A stretch of 60,428 bases of DNA from an uncultured Mycobacterium sp. (GTDB lineage Bacteria > Actinomycetota > Actinomycetes > Mycobacteriales > Mycobacteriaceae): assembly GCA_900078375.1 (NCBI GenBank), contig FLQS01000038.1:1-60428 (forward strand), in the 5' to 3' direction. The notes under the pieces are model-generated. The model was not told the DNA's origin. It did not search any database and saw only the letters and a list, made by a program, of their open reading frames with translations. Shown piece by piece: positions 45,671 to 53,434 of this stretch (within the stretch, counting starts at the first letter, position 1; every line of letters starts with the position of its first letter). The position numbers and the translations under genes were made by a program.

Positions 45671-48556
45671 TTAGAGTTCGAGGCCGTCCACGTCGGCGCT
45701 GCGCGACTGTTCGGCTGCGCGGTCGTCGCCGCGGCTGGTGGCGGTGATGCGCTCGAAGGCTGCGGCGCGTGAGCGCGCTGCGGCGTTGTGCTGCCGCCAG
45801 GTGCTGGCCCGGGTGGCGCGCCGCTGGTCGTTGCGGTCGAGCAGGGTGGCCACCACCTCGGGGAGCTGGTCGCGGTCGGTGCGTTCAGCTTCGGCGTGCA
45901 TGGTGCGGGGCCGGTCGTCGTTGGCCAGGATCATCCGGAAGTAGTGCGCGGCGGCGTGTTTGTTGCCTCGGCGCAGGGTGTGGATCTGGTCTCCGGCAGC
46001 CAGGCGGCTGTGTTCGTGGTCGGATTCCCCGGTGATGGGCTGGTAGATGAAGGCGTGATTTTCGTCTTTGCCGCGCGTCATCCCGACGTAGGCCATGGCG
46101 CGGGAGGCCTGGTCACTTAGCACGGTAAAGCAGGCCCCTTCGCGGGTGGAGCTGCCGACGGTGATGCCTTGGGCGGCGTGCAAGGTTGTCGCATATCCCA
46201 GGGTGACGTGTTCGCGCAGGTACTCGCCTTCGAAGACGACACGCGCCGAATCGGTGAGCCGCTCGGCGAGGAGCTGCCCGCTGGCCGGGTCGACGGCAGC
46301 CACCCGCCAGCGGTTGCCGTTGCGCACCTGGTCAACCCGGTCGCCGCGCTGATGCTGCGGTCCGCGCGTCACCTCGATGGTGGCGTCGTTGTTGCGGCTG
46401 ATGATGATGTCGCCGGCGCAGACGTCCTGATCGCGCGCCACCCGCACGGTGGCCGCGCGGGCGGCCGGCGCCGCGCCGTCGCGCGCCGCGGCGGCGGCGG
46501 CCGCTTGGGTGTAGTGGCCGTGCAGCTTGCGGTTGATGGCGTCGGCGATCTCCCAACGGTCGCAGATGATCGCCGCGTCTTTACCCGCCGCCCGCGCGTC
46601 GATGTAGGCATTGGTGGCGTCATCGGCCATGGCGATCGGGTCACCGGTGTGCAGTCGACCCTGATTGCGATACCAGCCGACCGCCTTGCGCAGCCGATTG
46701 CCGTGCCCGGAACGCAGCGCCAAGCTGACATCGCGCTCTTCAGCTGAGCGCATCCGCCACACCTCACCGAGACGCTGACTCCAGGGCAGATCGTCACTGA
46801 GATGTTCGAACATGCCGCCGCGCTTCTTGACTGGAGCGAGCTGGTAGGCATCCCCGACCAGGACCATCTTGGCCCGCCCGACCGTGGCGCACGCCAGCAG
46901 CTTCTTTAAGTCTGGGGTGCCGACCATGGAGGCTTCGTCGACGATGATCACGGTCCGTCGATCGATCTGTAACTGGTCGGCGGCGATCAGCTTGAGCGCT
47001 TTGTCGACGGTCAGGCCGCGGTCGCCGGCCTCGTCGCGCATCGCCTCGTCCACGGCCTTGCCGGTCGGCGCGAGGACCAACACTTCCTTGCCCGCGCGGT
47101 GCGCCGCGGCGCGCAGCACCTTCAACGAGTGCGTCTTGCCCGCGCCGGCGGGCGCTTGCAGCGGCTGCACCAGATAGGGGGAGTGCGCAATGTTGCGGAT
47201 CGCGCGGGCCTGATCCGCGGACAGATCTCCGAGGTCTTCGGTCCGCACATCCAGGCGCGTCCGGGTGTCCTGCTCGTCGATCATTTCGAAGACGCGTTCC
47301 TCTTCGGCGATCACCGCGTCCACGGTGAACAGCTCATGTCCTTCGCGGTGGTGTCCTTCCCGCGGCGCGGTGACCCGCACCGCGATCCGGTTGGCGATCG
47401 CCTCGATGAGGTGGCGCGGGTCGCGTTCCCCGACCGGCAGCTGCGCGCCGATCAGCTCGACGAGATCCGCGCGGGTAAACGCGGCTTTATCGATATTCGC
47501 GGCCATCCGCGTCAGGCGCGCGTAATCGAGAACCAGGGGCGGCGCCGCGGCGCGGGCGCGCCGCGCTTCCGCAAGCGCGGCGTGGTCGGTCTCCAAGCCG
47601 CGCGCATCGGCGCGCCAGGTCTCCTTGAGCGCGTCCCACGCCAACGATTCCGGCTTGGCCGGCCGCGTCGCTTTCTGCGCCATCTGCAGTTGCGCAGCAG
47701 TCGGCGCGCCGTCGATGACCGTCAGGTTGTCGCGCGCCCACTCCCGCAGCCGCGTCGAGCGCTGCGACCACGCCTTGATGCACTTCTTCGTGATGCCCGC
47801 GAGCTCGGCCATTCCGGAGTGCTCGCCGACCGCTTCCCACTCGAATCGCCGCTCGACGTGCAGTTCATGGCGCAACACGGCCTGGTAGACGATGCCGGCG
47901 GCCTTGGCCTCATGGTGCAGCGATTTGGAGTCGATCGACACCAGCGCACCGTCTTCCCGCGCTTGGCGATTGGGCAGGATGACGTGGGTGTGCAGGTGCG
48001 GATCTCCGCACCGCGACGTTTCGTGCTGGTAGGCGATCGTCGCCAGCCCCGGCAACCGCTGTAAGTCCTTCTTGCCGGTCAGCGGGTTGTGTACCCGCGT
48101 GTAGCCGGCGTGCTGGTGCAGATAATCCAGGGCGGCCGCCACGGCCCTGGTGTGCGCTTCGGAGACGGCTTTCTCGGCGATGTCATTGGTCAGCGCTCTG
48201 ACCAGCGAAACGCTCTTGGGTGCGGCGAACGTCAGGTCGAAGCCGTGCACCGATTCCTTGGTAAACGCCCGCCCCGACGCCCCGTTCGGGGCGATTCCGT
48301 CGTCGAGCCATACCGTGGCGTCGTCACCCTCAGCAAAGCCACCGGCGACCGCCGATTCGCTCAATCCGGTCAGCTCGGCCACCCGGGCGGCGTCCCCGGC
48401 GACCATCCACGTCGGCACGCGGGTGTCGCCTTCGGAGTAGTACTCGCCCAGCCCGCCGTTGGCGGCTTGGCGGTCCATCGCTGACTGCTTGGCCTCATTG
48501 GCGGTCTTCTCGTAGTAGGCGATGCTCCATCGCGACAGGCGGGAAATCGTCAACAC
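45671..48556 (-). CDS. MobF-family conjugative relaxase/helicase (TrwC/TraA type)
   Basis: 961 residues from GTG 48556, chosen for AGGAGGTGG 7-8 bases upstream; the open frame extends to 48649. The N-terminal relaxase domain has the paired tyrosines (WSIAYYEKTA, residues 10-19), FDLTFAAPKSVSLVRAL and the metal-binding histidines in HETSRCGDPHLHTHVIL. The C-terminal superfamily I helicase has Walker A APAGAGKTHSLK (~residue 465), Walker B VIIVDEASMV and the late motif VTLGYATTLHAAQGITVG. It nicks oriT, stays on the 5' end of the T-strand and unwinds the plasmid. It does not carry an extra C-terminal primase domain. Confidence 0.93.
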   Translation of the reverse strand: MLTISRLSRWSIAYYEKTANEAKQSAMDRQAANGGLGEYYSEGDTRVPTWMVAGDAARVAELTGLSESAVAGGFAEGDDATVWLDDGIAPNGASGRAFTKESVHGFDLTFAAPKSVSLVRALTNDIAEKAVSEAHTRAVAAALDYLHQHAGYTRVHNPLTGKKDLQRLPGLATIAYQHETSRCGDPHLHTHVILPNRQAREDGALVSIDSKSLHHEAKAAGIVYQAVLRHELHVERRFEWEAVGEHSGMAELAGITKKCIKAWSQRSTRLREWARDNLTVIDGAPTAAQLQMAQKATRPAKPESLAWDALKETWRADARGLETDHAALAEARRARAAAPPLVLDYARLTRMAANIDKAAFTRADLVELIGAQLPVGERDPRHLIEAIANRIAVRVTAPREGHHREGHELFTVDAVIAEEERVFEMIDEQDTRTRLDVRTEDLGDLSADQARAIRNIAHSPYLVQPLQAPAGAGKTHSLKVLRAAAHRAGKEVLVLAPTGKAVDEAMRDEAGDRGLTVDKALKLIAADQLQIDRRTVIIVDEASMVGTPDLKKLLACATVGRAKMVLVGDAYQLAPVKKRGGMFEHLSDDLPWSQRLGEVWRMRSAEERDVSLALRSGHGNRLRKAVGWYRNQGRLHTGDPIAMADDATNAYIDARAAGKDAAIICDRWEIADAINRKLHGHYTQAAAAAAARDGAAPAARAATVRVARDQDVCAGDIIISRNNDATIEVTRGPQHQRGDRVDQVRNGNRWRVAAVDPASGQLLAERLTDSARVVFEGEYLREHVTLGYATTLHAAQGITVGSSTREGACFTVLSDQASRAMAYVGMTRGKDENHAFIYQPITGESDHEHSRLAAGDQIHTLRRGNKHAAAHYFRMILANDDRPRTMHAEAERTDRDQLPEVVATLLDRNDQRRATRASTWRQHNAAARSRAAAFERITATSRGDDRAAEQSRSADVDGLEL

Positions 48557-48979
48557 CAGGGACCACCTCCTCGACGATTCGATGCAGCCGGCCCGGGGGA
48601 TGAGACGGTTGTGGACGCGCCCCGCGCGGCCACGACCAGTCTTGCACAAACTTGTGCCAATGTGCCCGAAGTCTTATGGGGCTTGGAGCATGGTGGGGCA
48701 TGCGGGGTGTGAACTGAGGGTGGGTGGGGTGGAGAAGGTGCCAGTAGGTGGGTGTGGGCGGGTTTAAGGTGAGTGGAAGTGAAGGTGAGGGGCGGTGGAT
48801 GGTGAGTGGTGGAGGAAATGGTGTTGCCGGGCCGCGCTGGAAGCCGCGCGAGAGCGTGGCCGAGCGCGGAGCGCAGTCGGCCACGAGGCGCCGTGGGTGG
48901 AATGCAGCCGGTGGGGCTCCTGAAAAGGGCACGGCGTAGCGGCCTACGTGGCGAGCACGCTGGCTAACTCAACGAACGG
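48557..48979. other. Intergenic region with probable oriT features
   Basis: 423 bases between the relaxase and the small gene at 48980 without an ORF. It holds the palindrome GCACAAACTTGTGC (48644-48657), a strongly G-rich + strand (about 48680-48830, with a possible G-quadruplex GGGTGGGTGGGGTGG at 48718-48732) and a hairpin GTGGCCGA…TCGGCCAC (48856-48884). MobF relaxase genes usually lie next to their oriT, so the nick site is expected here; the exact site cannot be read. Confidence 0.5.
48644..48657. promoter_or_regulatory. Palindrome, candidate relaxase recognition or relaxase autoregulation site
   Basis: GCACAA-AC-TTGTGC is a perfect 6-bp inverted repeat 88 bases upstream of the relaxase start. 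Inverted repeats of this size next to nic are the binding sites of MobF relaxases; a repressor operator is the alternative. Confidence 0.45.
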
Positions 48980-49099
48980 ATGACGATGACGAAGATCAAG
49001 ACTGGAATTGCCGCCGCGACGCTGGTGCTGGTGGCGACGGAATGGCTGATGATCAGCCACGCCCTGAGCTGGGCGCTGTCCGCAGTTCTCCCGCAGTAG
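48980..49099 (+). CDS. 39-residue single-TM peptide
   Basis: ATG 48980 to TAG 49097-49099: MTMTKIKTG, then a hydrophobic helix (IAAATLVLVATEWLMISHAL) and a short tail. Weak ribosome-binding site. It is the only + strand frame in this neighbourhood and lies between the probable oriT and the tandem repeats. It could be a real small membrane protein or chance. Confidence 0.4.
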   Translation: MTMTKIKTGIAAATLVLVATEWLMISHALSWALSAVLPQ

Positions 49100-49105
49100 G
49101 ACATA

Positions 49106-49348
49106 GCGCGGCCGGCGAGTAGGTGCGCCAGCACCGCGAGCGCGGCATCGCGCGTCAACCCCGACAGCGCGGCCGGCGAGTAGGTGCGCCAGCACCGCGA
49201 GCGCGGCATCGCGCGTCAACCCCGACAGCGCGGCCGGCGAGTAGGTGCGCCAGCACCGCGAGCGCGGCATCGCGCGTCAACCCCGACAGCGCGGCCGGCG
49301 AGTAGGTGCGCCAGCACCGCGAGCGCGGCATCGCGCGTCAACCCCGAC
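49106..49348. repeat. Four tandem 61-bp repeats
   Basis: Units at 49106-49166, 49167-49227, 49228-49288 and 49289-49348, identical by eye. Each contains GGTGCGCCAGCACC (hairpin GGTGC/GCACC) and ends with GTCAACCCCGA, the same 11-mer that forms the left -35 box region of elements E2-E5 and E7-E9. As 61 is not a multiple of three, they do not encode a repeated peptide. Possible roles: iterons, part of oriT, or a single-strand initiation site. Confidence 0.9.
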
Positions 49349-49361
49349 GCCTGAACCCGCG

Positions 49362-49393
49362 GCGCGGGCGCCGGTGGTGGCCGGCGCCCGCGC
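49362..49393 (-). terminator. GC-rich hairpin after the E1 unit
   Basis: GCGCGGGCGCCGG and CCGGCGCCCGCGC are perfect complements around a six-base loop, nine bases after the last stop codon of the E1 unit. There is no T-run. Confidence 0.45.
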
Positions 49394-49401
49394 CCGGATC
49401 T

Positions 49402-49578
49402 CTAGTCGGTGTCGAGCATCGCGTCTCGTATCGCTTCGAGGAGATCGACGTTTTCGCCGAGGGTCAACATGTCGTGTCCCCATTGGCTGTAGGTACCGGT
49501 GTCCGAGTCGATGAAGAACGGGATGTCGACGTCGCGTCCGTCCTCGGTGGTGCGTGAGACGGTTCCGTTGATGATCAT
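49402..49578 (-). CDS. 58-residue acidic protein, last gene of the E1 unit
   Basis: ATG 49578 after AAAGGAA: MIINGTVSRTTEDGRDVDIP, FFIDSDTGTYSQWGHDM, LLEAIRDAMLDTD. It has about 12 Asp/Glu in 58 residues, a composition seen in DNA-mimic anti-restriction proteins, though this alone proves nothing. It follows the DUF4192 gene after 62 bases. Confidence 0.6.
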   Translation of the reverse strand: MIINGTVSRTTEDGRDVDIPFFIDSDTGTYSQWGHDMLTLGENVDLLEAIRDAMLDTD

Positions 49579-49640
49579 GCGAGGTTCCTTTCTGGTGAGG
49601 GGGATGGCCGGCCCCGGTGTGGGGCCGGCCATCGGCGGGG

Positions 49641-50594
49641 CTAGTTGTCGCGGCGGGTGCCGATGGAGTTGAGGACGTGGCGGATCTCCGTGGGGCTGAT
49701 TCCGGCGCTGAGGGCGGTGTGGAGCAGGTTGGCCAGCCGGGGGTAGTCGAGTCGATGGTCGTTGGCGTCGTGCGCGGCGACGTCGAGGGCGATGCCGGCG
49801 CGGACGGCGTCGGCGCCGGCGTAGTAGCAGGCGGCGGCCAGCGTGAGGGCTTCGAGGCGGGCGACGCCGGTGAGCTGGTTGGCCAGGTGGGTCCAGAGAC
49901 GGCCTGCCGGTTCGGCGTTGTCGATCGACAGCAGCAGCATCGTGTCGCGCATGTGGACGTCGCTGGTGATCAGAATTCCGACGCGGGTGGCCAGTTCCGG
50001 ATGGGCGGTCGCCGGGGTGGATCCGGTGATGATGGCGGCCACCGTCTCGAAGGTTTCGACCAGGAACTCGGTGGGTGGCGTGGTGGTCAGCGGCGCCGGG
50101 TTGGTGGTGGGGGTGAATTCGGCAACCACGTCGTCGCGGGTGGCGACGAGGGGTTCGCCGCGAAGGACCTTTCCGAAGGCGTGGCGGCTGTCCCGGTAGG
50201 GGGTCAGTGGGCCGCGGTCGCCGGTGTCGATGTTGGTCCAGTTCCCGGGCTGGTCGAGGTTGGCGGTGTGCAGGCGGGCGATGATGTCGACGTCGAGTGT
50301 GGCGAGTTGGTCGCGGACGATGTCGAGCGTCTCGGCGGCGAGCTCGGCGAGCTGGTCTCCGCAGACGGCGAGGAGGACTGCGGCGGTGACGGTGCGGAAG
50401 GCCGGCGCTGCGACGGTGGTGAGTGTGCGTGCGGCGGTGGGGTTGATGTCGAAGCGCAGGACGTTGCGGACGAGGGTGGTGCGGTCCTCTTGGTGGAGCG
50501 TCAGGACGACGATGCTGGATTCGGGGGTGAATCCCAGGATCGCCGGGACGGCGGCCAGGATGTCGGCGGTGTTGTTGATGTTGAGTTCGGACAT
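49641..50594 (-). CDS. DUF4192-family protein (copy 1)
   Basis: 317 residues: NNTADILAAVPAILGFTPES, SIVVLTL, then RDTMLLLSIDNAEP and ALTLAAACYYAGADAVRAGI, the pattern of the DUF4192 family found in actinobacteria and their plasmids; function unknown. It is the first gene after E1, with ACGGAGAAC before ATG 50594. A divergent paralogue is at 54794. Confidence 0.8.
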   Translation of the reverse strand: MSELNINNTADILAAVPAILGFTPESSIVVLTLHQEDRTTLVRNVLRFDINPTAARTLTTVAAPAFRTVTAAVLLAVCGDQLAELAAETLDIVRDQLATLDVDIIARLHTANLDQPGNWTNIDTGDRGPLTPYRDSRHAFGKVLRGEPLVATRDDVVAEFTPTTNPAPLTTTPPTEFLVETFETVAAIITGSTPATAHPELATRVGILITSDVHMRDTMLLLSIDNAEPAGRLWTHLANQLTGVARLEALTLAAACYYAGADAVRAGIALDVAAHDANDHRLDYPRLANLLHTALSAGISPTEIRHVLNSIGTRRDN

Positions 50595-50630
50595 GGTTGT
50601 TCTCCGTTTCAGGTGGTGATGAGTGCGCCA

Positions 50631-50852
50631 GTCAGCGCAGGGGTGTGGGGAGCCGGCGGGGTGGGCCTGTCAACTGGGAGACGCGGCGGATTAGCTGGAA
50701 GCGGATGTGTGGCCCGCGAGCGGCAGCGAGCTTGGTAAGGCCGCACATGCCGCTGGAGCCGCACGGCGTAGCGCAGCGGAGACGGGCGAGCCCGCCGCGC
50801 GGAGGTTGACAGGGTCGGGGTCCCCGTCGGCTACTCTTCGACCCCTGCTGAC
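50631..50852 (-). promoter_or_regulatory. E1, palindromic element upstream of the 50594/49578 unit
   Basis: Left arm boxes GTCAGC 50631 and GTCAAC 50669; right arm boxes GTTGAC 50805, TACTCT 50832 and GCTGAC 50847. Central stem 50700-50754 (GATGTGTGGCC with GGCCGCACAT, one T-G wobble at 50710/50743) around the conserved loop GCGAGCGGCAGCGAGC. It ends 36 nt before ATG 50594. Both arms have CGGCT where most other elements have CGATT, so the arms co-vary. To the right lie hairpins AGCCCACC/GGTGGGCT (50885) and GGTGGACGC/GCGTCCACC (50908). Confidence 0.75.
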
Positions 50853-50956
50853 AGGGGTAGAGGTGAGGGGGCTCCCAACCGAGAAGCCCACCGGAGGTGG
50901 GCTATTGGGTGGACGCCGTGCGTCCACCGATCTGGCTGGGACGGTGGCCGGAAGAC

Positions 50957-51008
50957 AAAAAAGGGGCCCGCCCCACTACCCCTTCGTGGAGGTAGTGGGC
51001 CGGACCCC
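50957..51008 (-). terminator. Intrinsic terminator of the E2 unit
   Basis: On the - strand a long stem (GGGGTCCGGCCCACTACC with GGTAGTGGGGCGGGCCCC) is followed by six T. It is 10 bases after the stop at 51019. Confidence 0.85.
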
Positions 51009-51018
51009 TGGGGATCGG

Positions 51019-51228
51019 TCAGCTGGCGGCGAGCATGCCGTATGCGTCGTCGAGGTAGTACCCGGCGTACTCGAGTTCGGTGCGAGTGGCGTCGTCGGCG
51101 TGGAGGACTTCGGTGGCGTGGTCTCGGGCGGACAGAGCGTATTGGCGGCGGCGGTCGCGGTCGTCGTGGGCGGCGACGGCGGCGTGGATGTCGGTGCGGG
51201 CTTGGGCGAGTGCGGCGGTGGTGGTCAT
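51019..51228 (-). CDS. Small helical protein, last gene of the E2 unit
   Basis: 69 residues, Ala/Arg/Asp-rich and helical (ALAQARTDIHAAVAAHDDRD; TELEYAGYYLDDAYGMLAAS). No family recognised. It lies 27 bases after the previous gene. Confidence 0.6.
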   Translation of the reverse strand: MTTTAALAQARTDIHAAVAAHDDRDRRRQYALSARDHATEVLHADDATRTELEYAGYYLDDAYGMLAAS

Positions 51229-51255
51229 GTCGGGTGGTCCTTTCAGGGGATGGGG

Positions 51256-51591
51256 TTAGTCGAGGCCGGCGGCGTGGATGCGGCGTCGGATGGCGGCGAG
51301 GTTGATGTGGCGGTCGATGCCGTTGTCGGCGACGTAGAAGGTGGCCCAGTCGTCCCAGCCGTCGATGGCTAGTTCGACGTCGGTCAGTTGGACGCCGGGG
51401 CGGCTGATGGCCAGTTCGTGGCCGTTGTCGGCGCGGTGGCCGTCGGCCACGGTGGCGACGAGTTGGCCGGTGCCGTCGAAGATCCGGGGATCTCCGGGGG
51501 GTGCGTAGTTCTGGCGGAATCGCAGCTGTCGCGGAACTCCGTCGGACGGGTCGACGAACTCGTAGGCGAGTCCAAAGTCGATGTCGGGCAT
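51256..51591 (-). CDS. Unknown protein, paralogue of the 58575 gene
   Basis: 111 residues. Start (DFGLAYEFVDPSDG) and end (IDRHINLAAIRRRIHAAGLD) match the gene at 58575-58898 (YALAYAFVDPTEPRR; TINLAAIRDRLHQSQLT), with a diverged middle. The pair therefore defines a small plasmid family; function unknown. Confidence 0.65.
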   Translation of the reverse strand: MPDIDFGLAYEFVDPSDGVPRQLRFRQNYAPPGDPRIFDGTGQLVATVADGHRADNGHELAISRPGVQLTDVELAIDGWDDWATFYVADNGIDRHINLAAIRRRIHAAGLD

Positions 51592-51666
51592 GGTGTTAAT
51601 CCTCTCGGGTGTGAAGGGGTGCCGGGCCCGCTAATTTCGGTGCGGGCCCGGCGCGGCGTGGGTGGT

Positions 51667-51756
51667 TCAGAAGGCGGGCCGGGTGTCGTCGTCGGCGTCG
51701 TCGACCAGGAAGTCGGCGGCAAGTTCGAGTTCGCGCTGAGTGCGGGTTTCGGTCAT
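51667..51756 (-). CDS. 29-residue leader peptide or small protein, first gene of the E2 unit
   Basis: ATG 51756 has the same ACGGAGAAC site and spacing as the other first genes. The peptide (MTETRTQRELELAADFLVDD…) is acidic (about ten Asp/Glu of 29). Stop 51667-51669. Its position directly behind E2 supports translation. Confidence 0.55.
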   Translation of the reverse strand: MTETRTQRELELAADFLVDDADDDTRPAF

Positions 51757-51791
51757 GGTCGTTCTCCGTTTCAGTGGTGTTGGGCGCGCCA

Positions 51792-51990
51792 GTCAGCGCT
51801 GGGGTGCGGTGCAATCGGCTGAGGGTGGGCTGTCAACCCCGAAGAGTCCGGTGGTGGTGCCGGCGGATTTGCGGCCCGCGAGCGTCAGCGAGCTTGGGGG
51901 GCCGCAAATGTCCTCCGCCGCCGGCACCGGCGCCGGGCGTGGGTTGACGGCTCGGGCCCCCGGCCGATTACGCTGCGACCCCTTGCTGAC
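51792..51990 (-). promoter_or_regulatory. E2, palindromic element upstream of the 51756 unit
   Basis: Boxes GTCAGC 51792, GTCAAC 51832, GTTGAC 51943, TACGCT 51969 and GCTGAC 51985. The central stem 51856-51928 is almost perfect (GGTGCCGGCGGA with TCCGCCGCCGGCACC, ATTTGCGGCCC with GGGCCGCAAAT). Right-hand hairpins: CCGCC/GGCGG (52020) and a hairpin at 52039-52062 with a T-G wobble. 35 nt to ATG 51756. Confidence 0.8.
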
Positions 51991-52086
51991 GGTTAGAAGG
52001 TGAGGGGCTGCGGACGCGGCCGCCGAAGGCGGGCATCCGTCGGTCGCACCTAGTGCGCCGGCGCCTACCCAGCGCGACGGCCGGAA

Positions 52087-52137
52087 AAAAAGGGGTCCCG
52101 CCGACACCCCGGGTGGTGAGGTGCCGGCGAGGCCCGA
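52087..52137 (-). terminator. Intrinsic terminator of the E3 unit
   Basis: On the - strand GGCCTCGCCGGCACC pairs with GGTGTCGGCGGGACC, followed by CC and seven T. It is 11 bases after the stop at 52148. Confidence 0.85.
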
Positions 52138-52147
52138 GTTGAGCTGT

Positions 52148-52456
52148 TTAGCGGGGCAGTGCGTCGAGGATCAGTTGTGCGAGTTCAGCTCCGGTGGGTA
52201 GGGGCAATGCGTCGGCGACTCGGCGGACGGCTTCGCATTCCTCGGGGCGACCGCACACGCACTCGGCGTTGACGGCGGTTTCATCGGTGTAGTCGCTGTA
52301 GAGCGGGGAGCCATCCACAGTGGCGCCGTCGACGATCCATCCCGCTCCGTCGTCGGCCAGACGCAGATACACCCGGACTGCCTGTTCGATGAAGTGAGGT
52401 CCCTCAGGCGAATATTGGTAGTGGGTGGCGTTCCCGTCGCGGCGGTTGGTGGTCAT
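52148..52456 (-). CDS. Unknown small protein, second gene of the E3 unit
   Basis: 102 residues from ATG 52456: EQAVRVYLRLADDGAGWIVD; a CxC motif (NAECVCGRPEECEAVRR) with three Cys in ten residues that could bind metal; helical C-terminus. No family recognised. The open frame continuing to 53236 is an artefact. Confidence 0.6.
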   Translation of the reverse strand: MTTNRRDGNATHYQYSPEGPHFIEQAVRVYLRLADDGAGWIVDGATVDGSPLYSDYTDETAVNAECVCGRPEECEAVRRVADALPLPTGAELAQLILDALPR

Positions 52457-52503
52457 GGTGATGTCCTCTCGGTGTGATGGGTGACGTTGTGCGACGGGAT
52501 GGT

Positions 52504-53043
52504 TCAGTCGGTGACGCTGGCCTCGATTCGGTACACGTCGGTGTGCTGGGGCCAGTGGGTGATGACGACGAGCGCTCCGGGTAGCGAGTTGGTGCGGTCG
52601 GGACGCAGGATCGGCGCGAAGGCCTCTTTGGCGGTGAAGATTTCGCGTAGTGCGGCGTTGGCGTCGGCGATGCAGTGGAAGGTCAGGCCACTGAGCTCGC
52701 TGTCGATGACGCCGGGGTAGAGCTTGAGGTTGCGGATCTGCAACGTGGGGACGCTGGTCATCCGCTCGACGCTGTGTGGGGCGCTGCGGCGCAGCCAGCG
52801 CCGGCGGCCCGGGCGCGGGGTGGCGATGAGCAGTTGGGCTGGGTGTATCGCGTGGACGCTGGCCTGGGGTCCGTAGTGGTCGATCCAGGAGACGCCGATG
52901 GTGCGGGGCTGGTGGGGATCCCAGTCGACGACGACTCCGCCGGACACTCCGGGGTGGTAGGCCGGGCAGATGCTGAGCATGGCGGCCGGCTCTAATGGGT
53001 GCACGACACGGCCGATCCGAAAGTCGGGGTGTAGCTCGCTCAT
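52504..53043 (-). CDS. Unknown protein, first gene of the E3 unit
   Basis: 179 residues: MSELHPDFRIGRVVHPLEPA, a Pro/Gly-rich first half and FTAKEAFAPILRPDRTNSLP near the end. ACGGAGAAC precedes ATG 53043. No family recognised. Confidence 0.6.
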   Translation of the reverse strand: MSELHPDFRIGRVVHPLEPAAMLSICPAYHPGVSGGVVVDWDPHQPRTIGVSWIDHYGPQASVHAIHPAQLLIATPRPGRRRWLRRSAPHSVERMTSVPTLQIRNLKLYPGVIDSELSGLTFHCIADANAALREIFTAKEAFAPILRPDRTNSLPGALVVITHWPQHTDVYRIEASVTD

Positions 53044-53075
53044 GGTGGTTCTCCGTTTCCTCGAAGGCGCTGCGG

Positions 53076-53279
53076 GTCAGCGCTGGGGTGCGGGGAATCG
53101 GGTGAGGGTGGGCGGTCAACCCCGAAGAGTCCGGCGCTGATGGCCGGCGGATTCGCGGCCCCGCGAGCGGCAGCGAGCACGGGCCGGGCCGCGAATGTCC
53201 TCCGCCGCCGGCAGCAGCACCGGGCGTGGGTTGCACCGCTCGGGGTCCCCGCCCGATTACGCTCCCGACCCCTGCTGAC
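53076..53279 (-). promoter_or_regulatory. E3, palindromic element upstream of the 53043 unit
   Basis: Boxes GTCAGC 53076, GTCAAC 53115, GTTGCA 53230 (a C is inserted in the -35 box), TACGCT 53258 and GCTGAC 53274. Central stem 53143-53212 (GCCGGCGGA with TCCGCCGCCGGC, ATTCGCGGCCC with GGGCCGCGAAT). Nearly identical to E4, E5 and E9. 32 nt to ATG 53043. Hairpins GCCCGCC/GGCGGGC and GCCGG-T-CGCAC/GTGCGCCGGC follow on the right. Confidence 0.8.
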
Positions 53280-53377
53280 GGTTTAAAGGTGAGGGGCTAC
53301 GAACAAAGCCCGCCGCAGGCGGGCATCCGCCGGTCGCACCTAGTGCGCCGGCGCCTACCCAGCGCGAGGGCCGGAAG

Positions 53378-53424
53378 AAAAAGGGGGCCCGGTCACCTCA
53401 CTCAGCGGTGAGGTGACCGGGCCC
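53378..53424 (-). terminator. Intrinsic terminator of the E4 unit
   Basis: On the - strand GGGCCCGGTCACCTCAC pairs with GTGAGGTGACCGGGCCC, followed by CC and five T. It is 10 bases after the stop at 53435. Confidence 0.9.
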
Positions 53425-53434
53425 GTGTCCCACG

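Noticed and set aside
49106..49348. CRISPR array or repeat protein in the 61-bp tandem repeats
   Set aside because: Units abut with no spacers, and 61 is not a multiple of three, so no repeated peptide is encoded even though one frame reads LTRDAALAVLAHLLAGRA.
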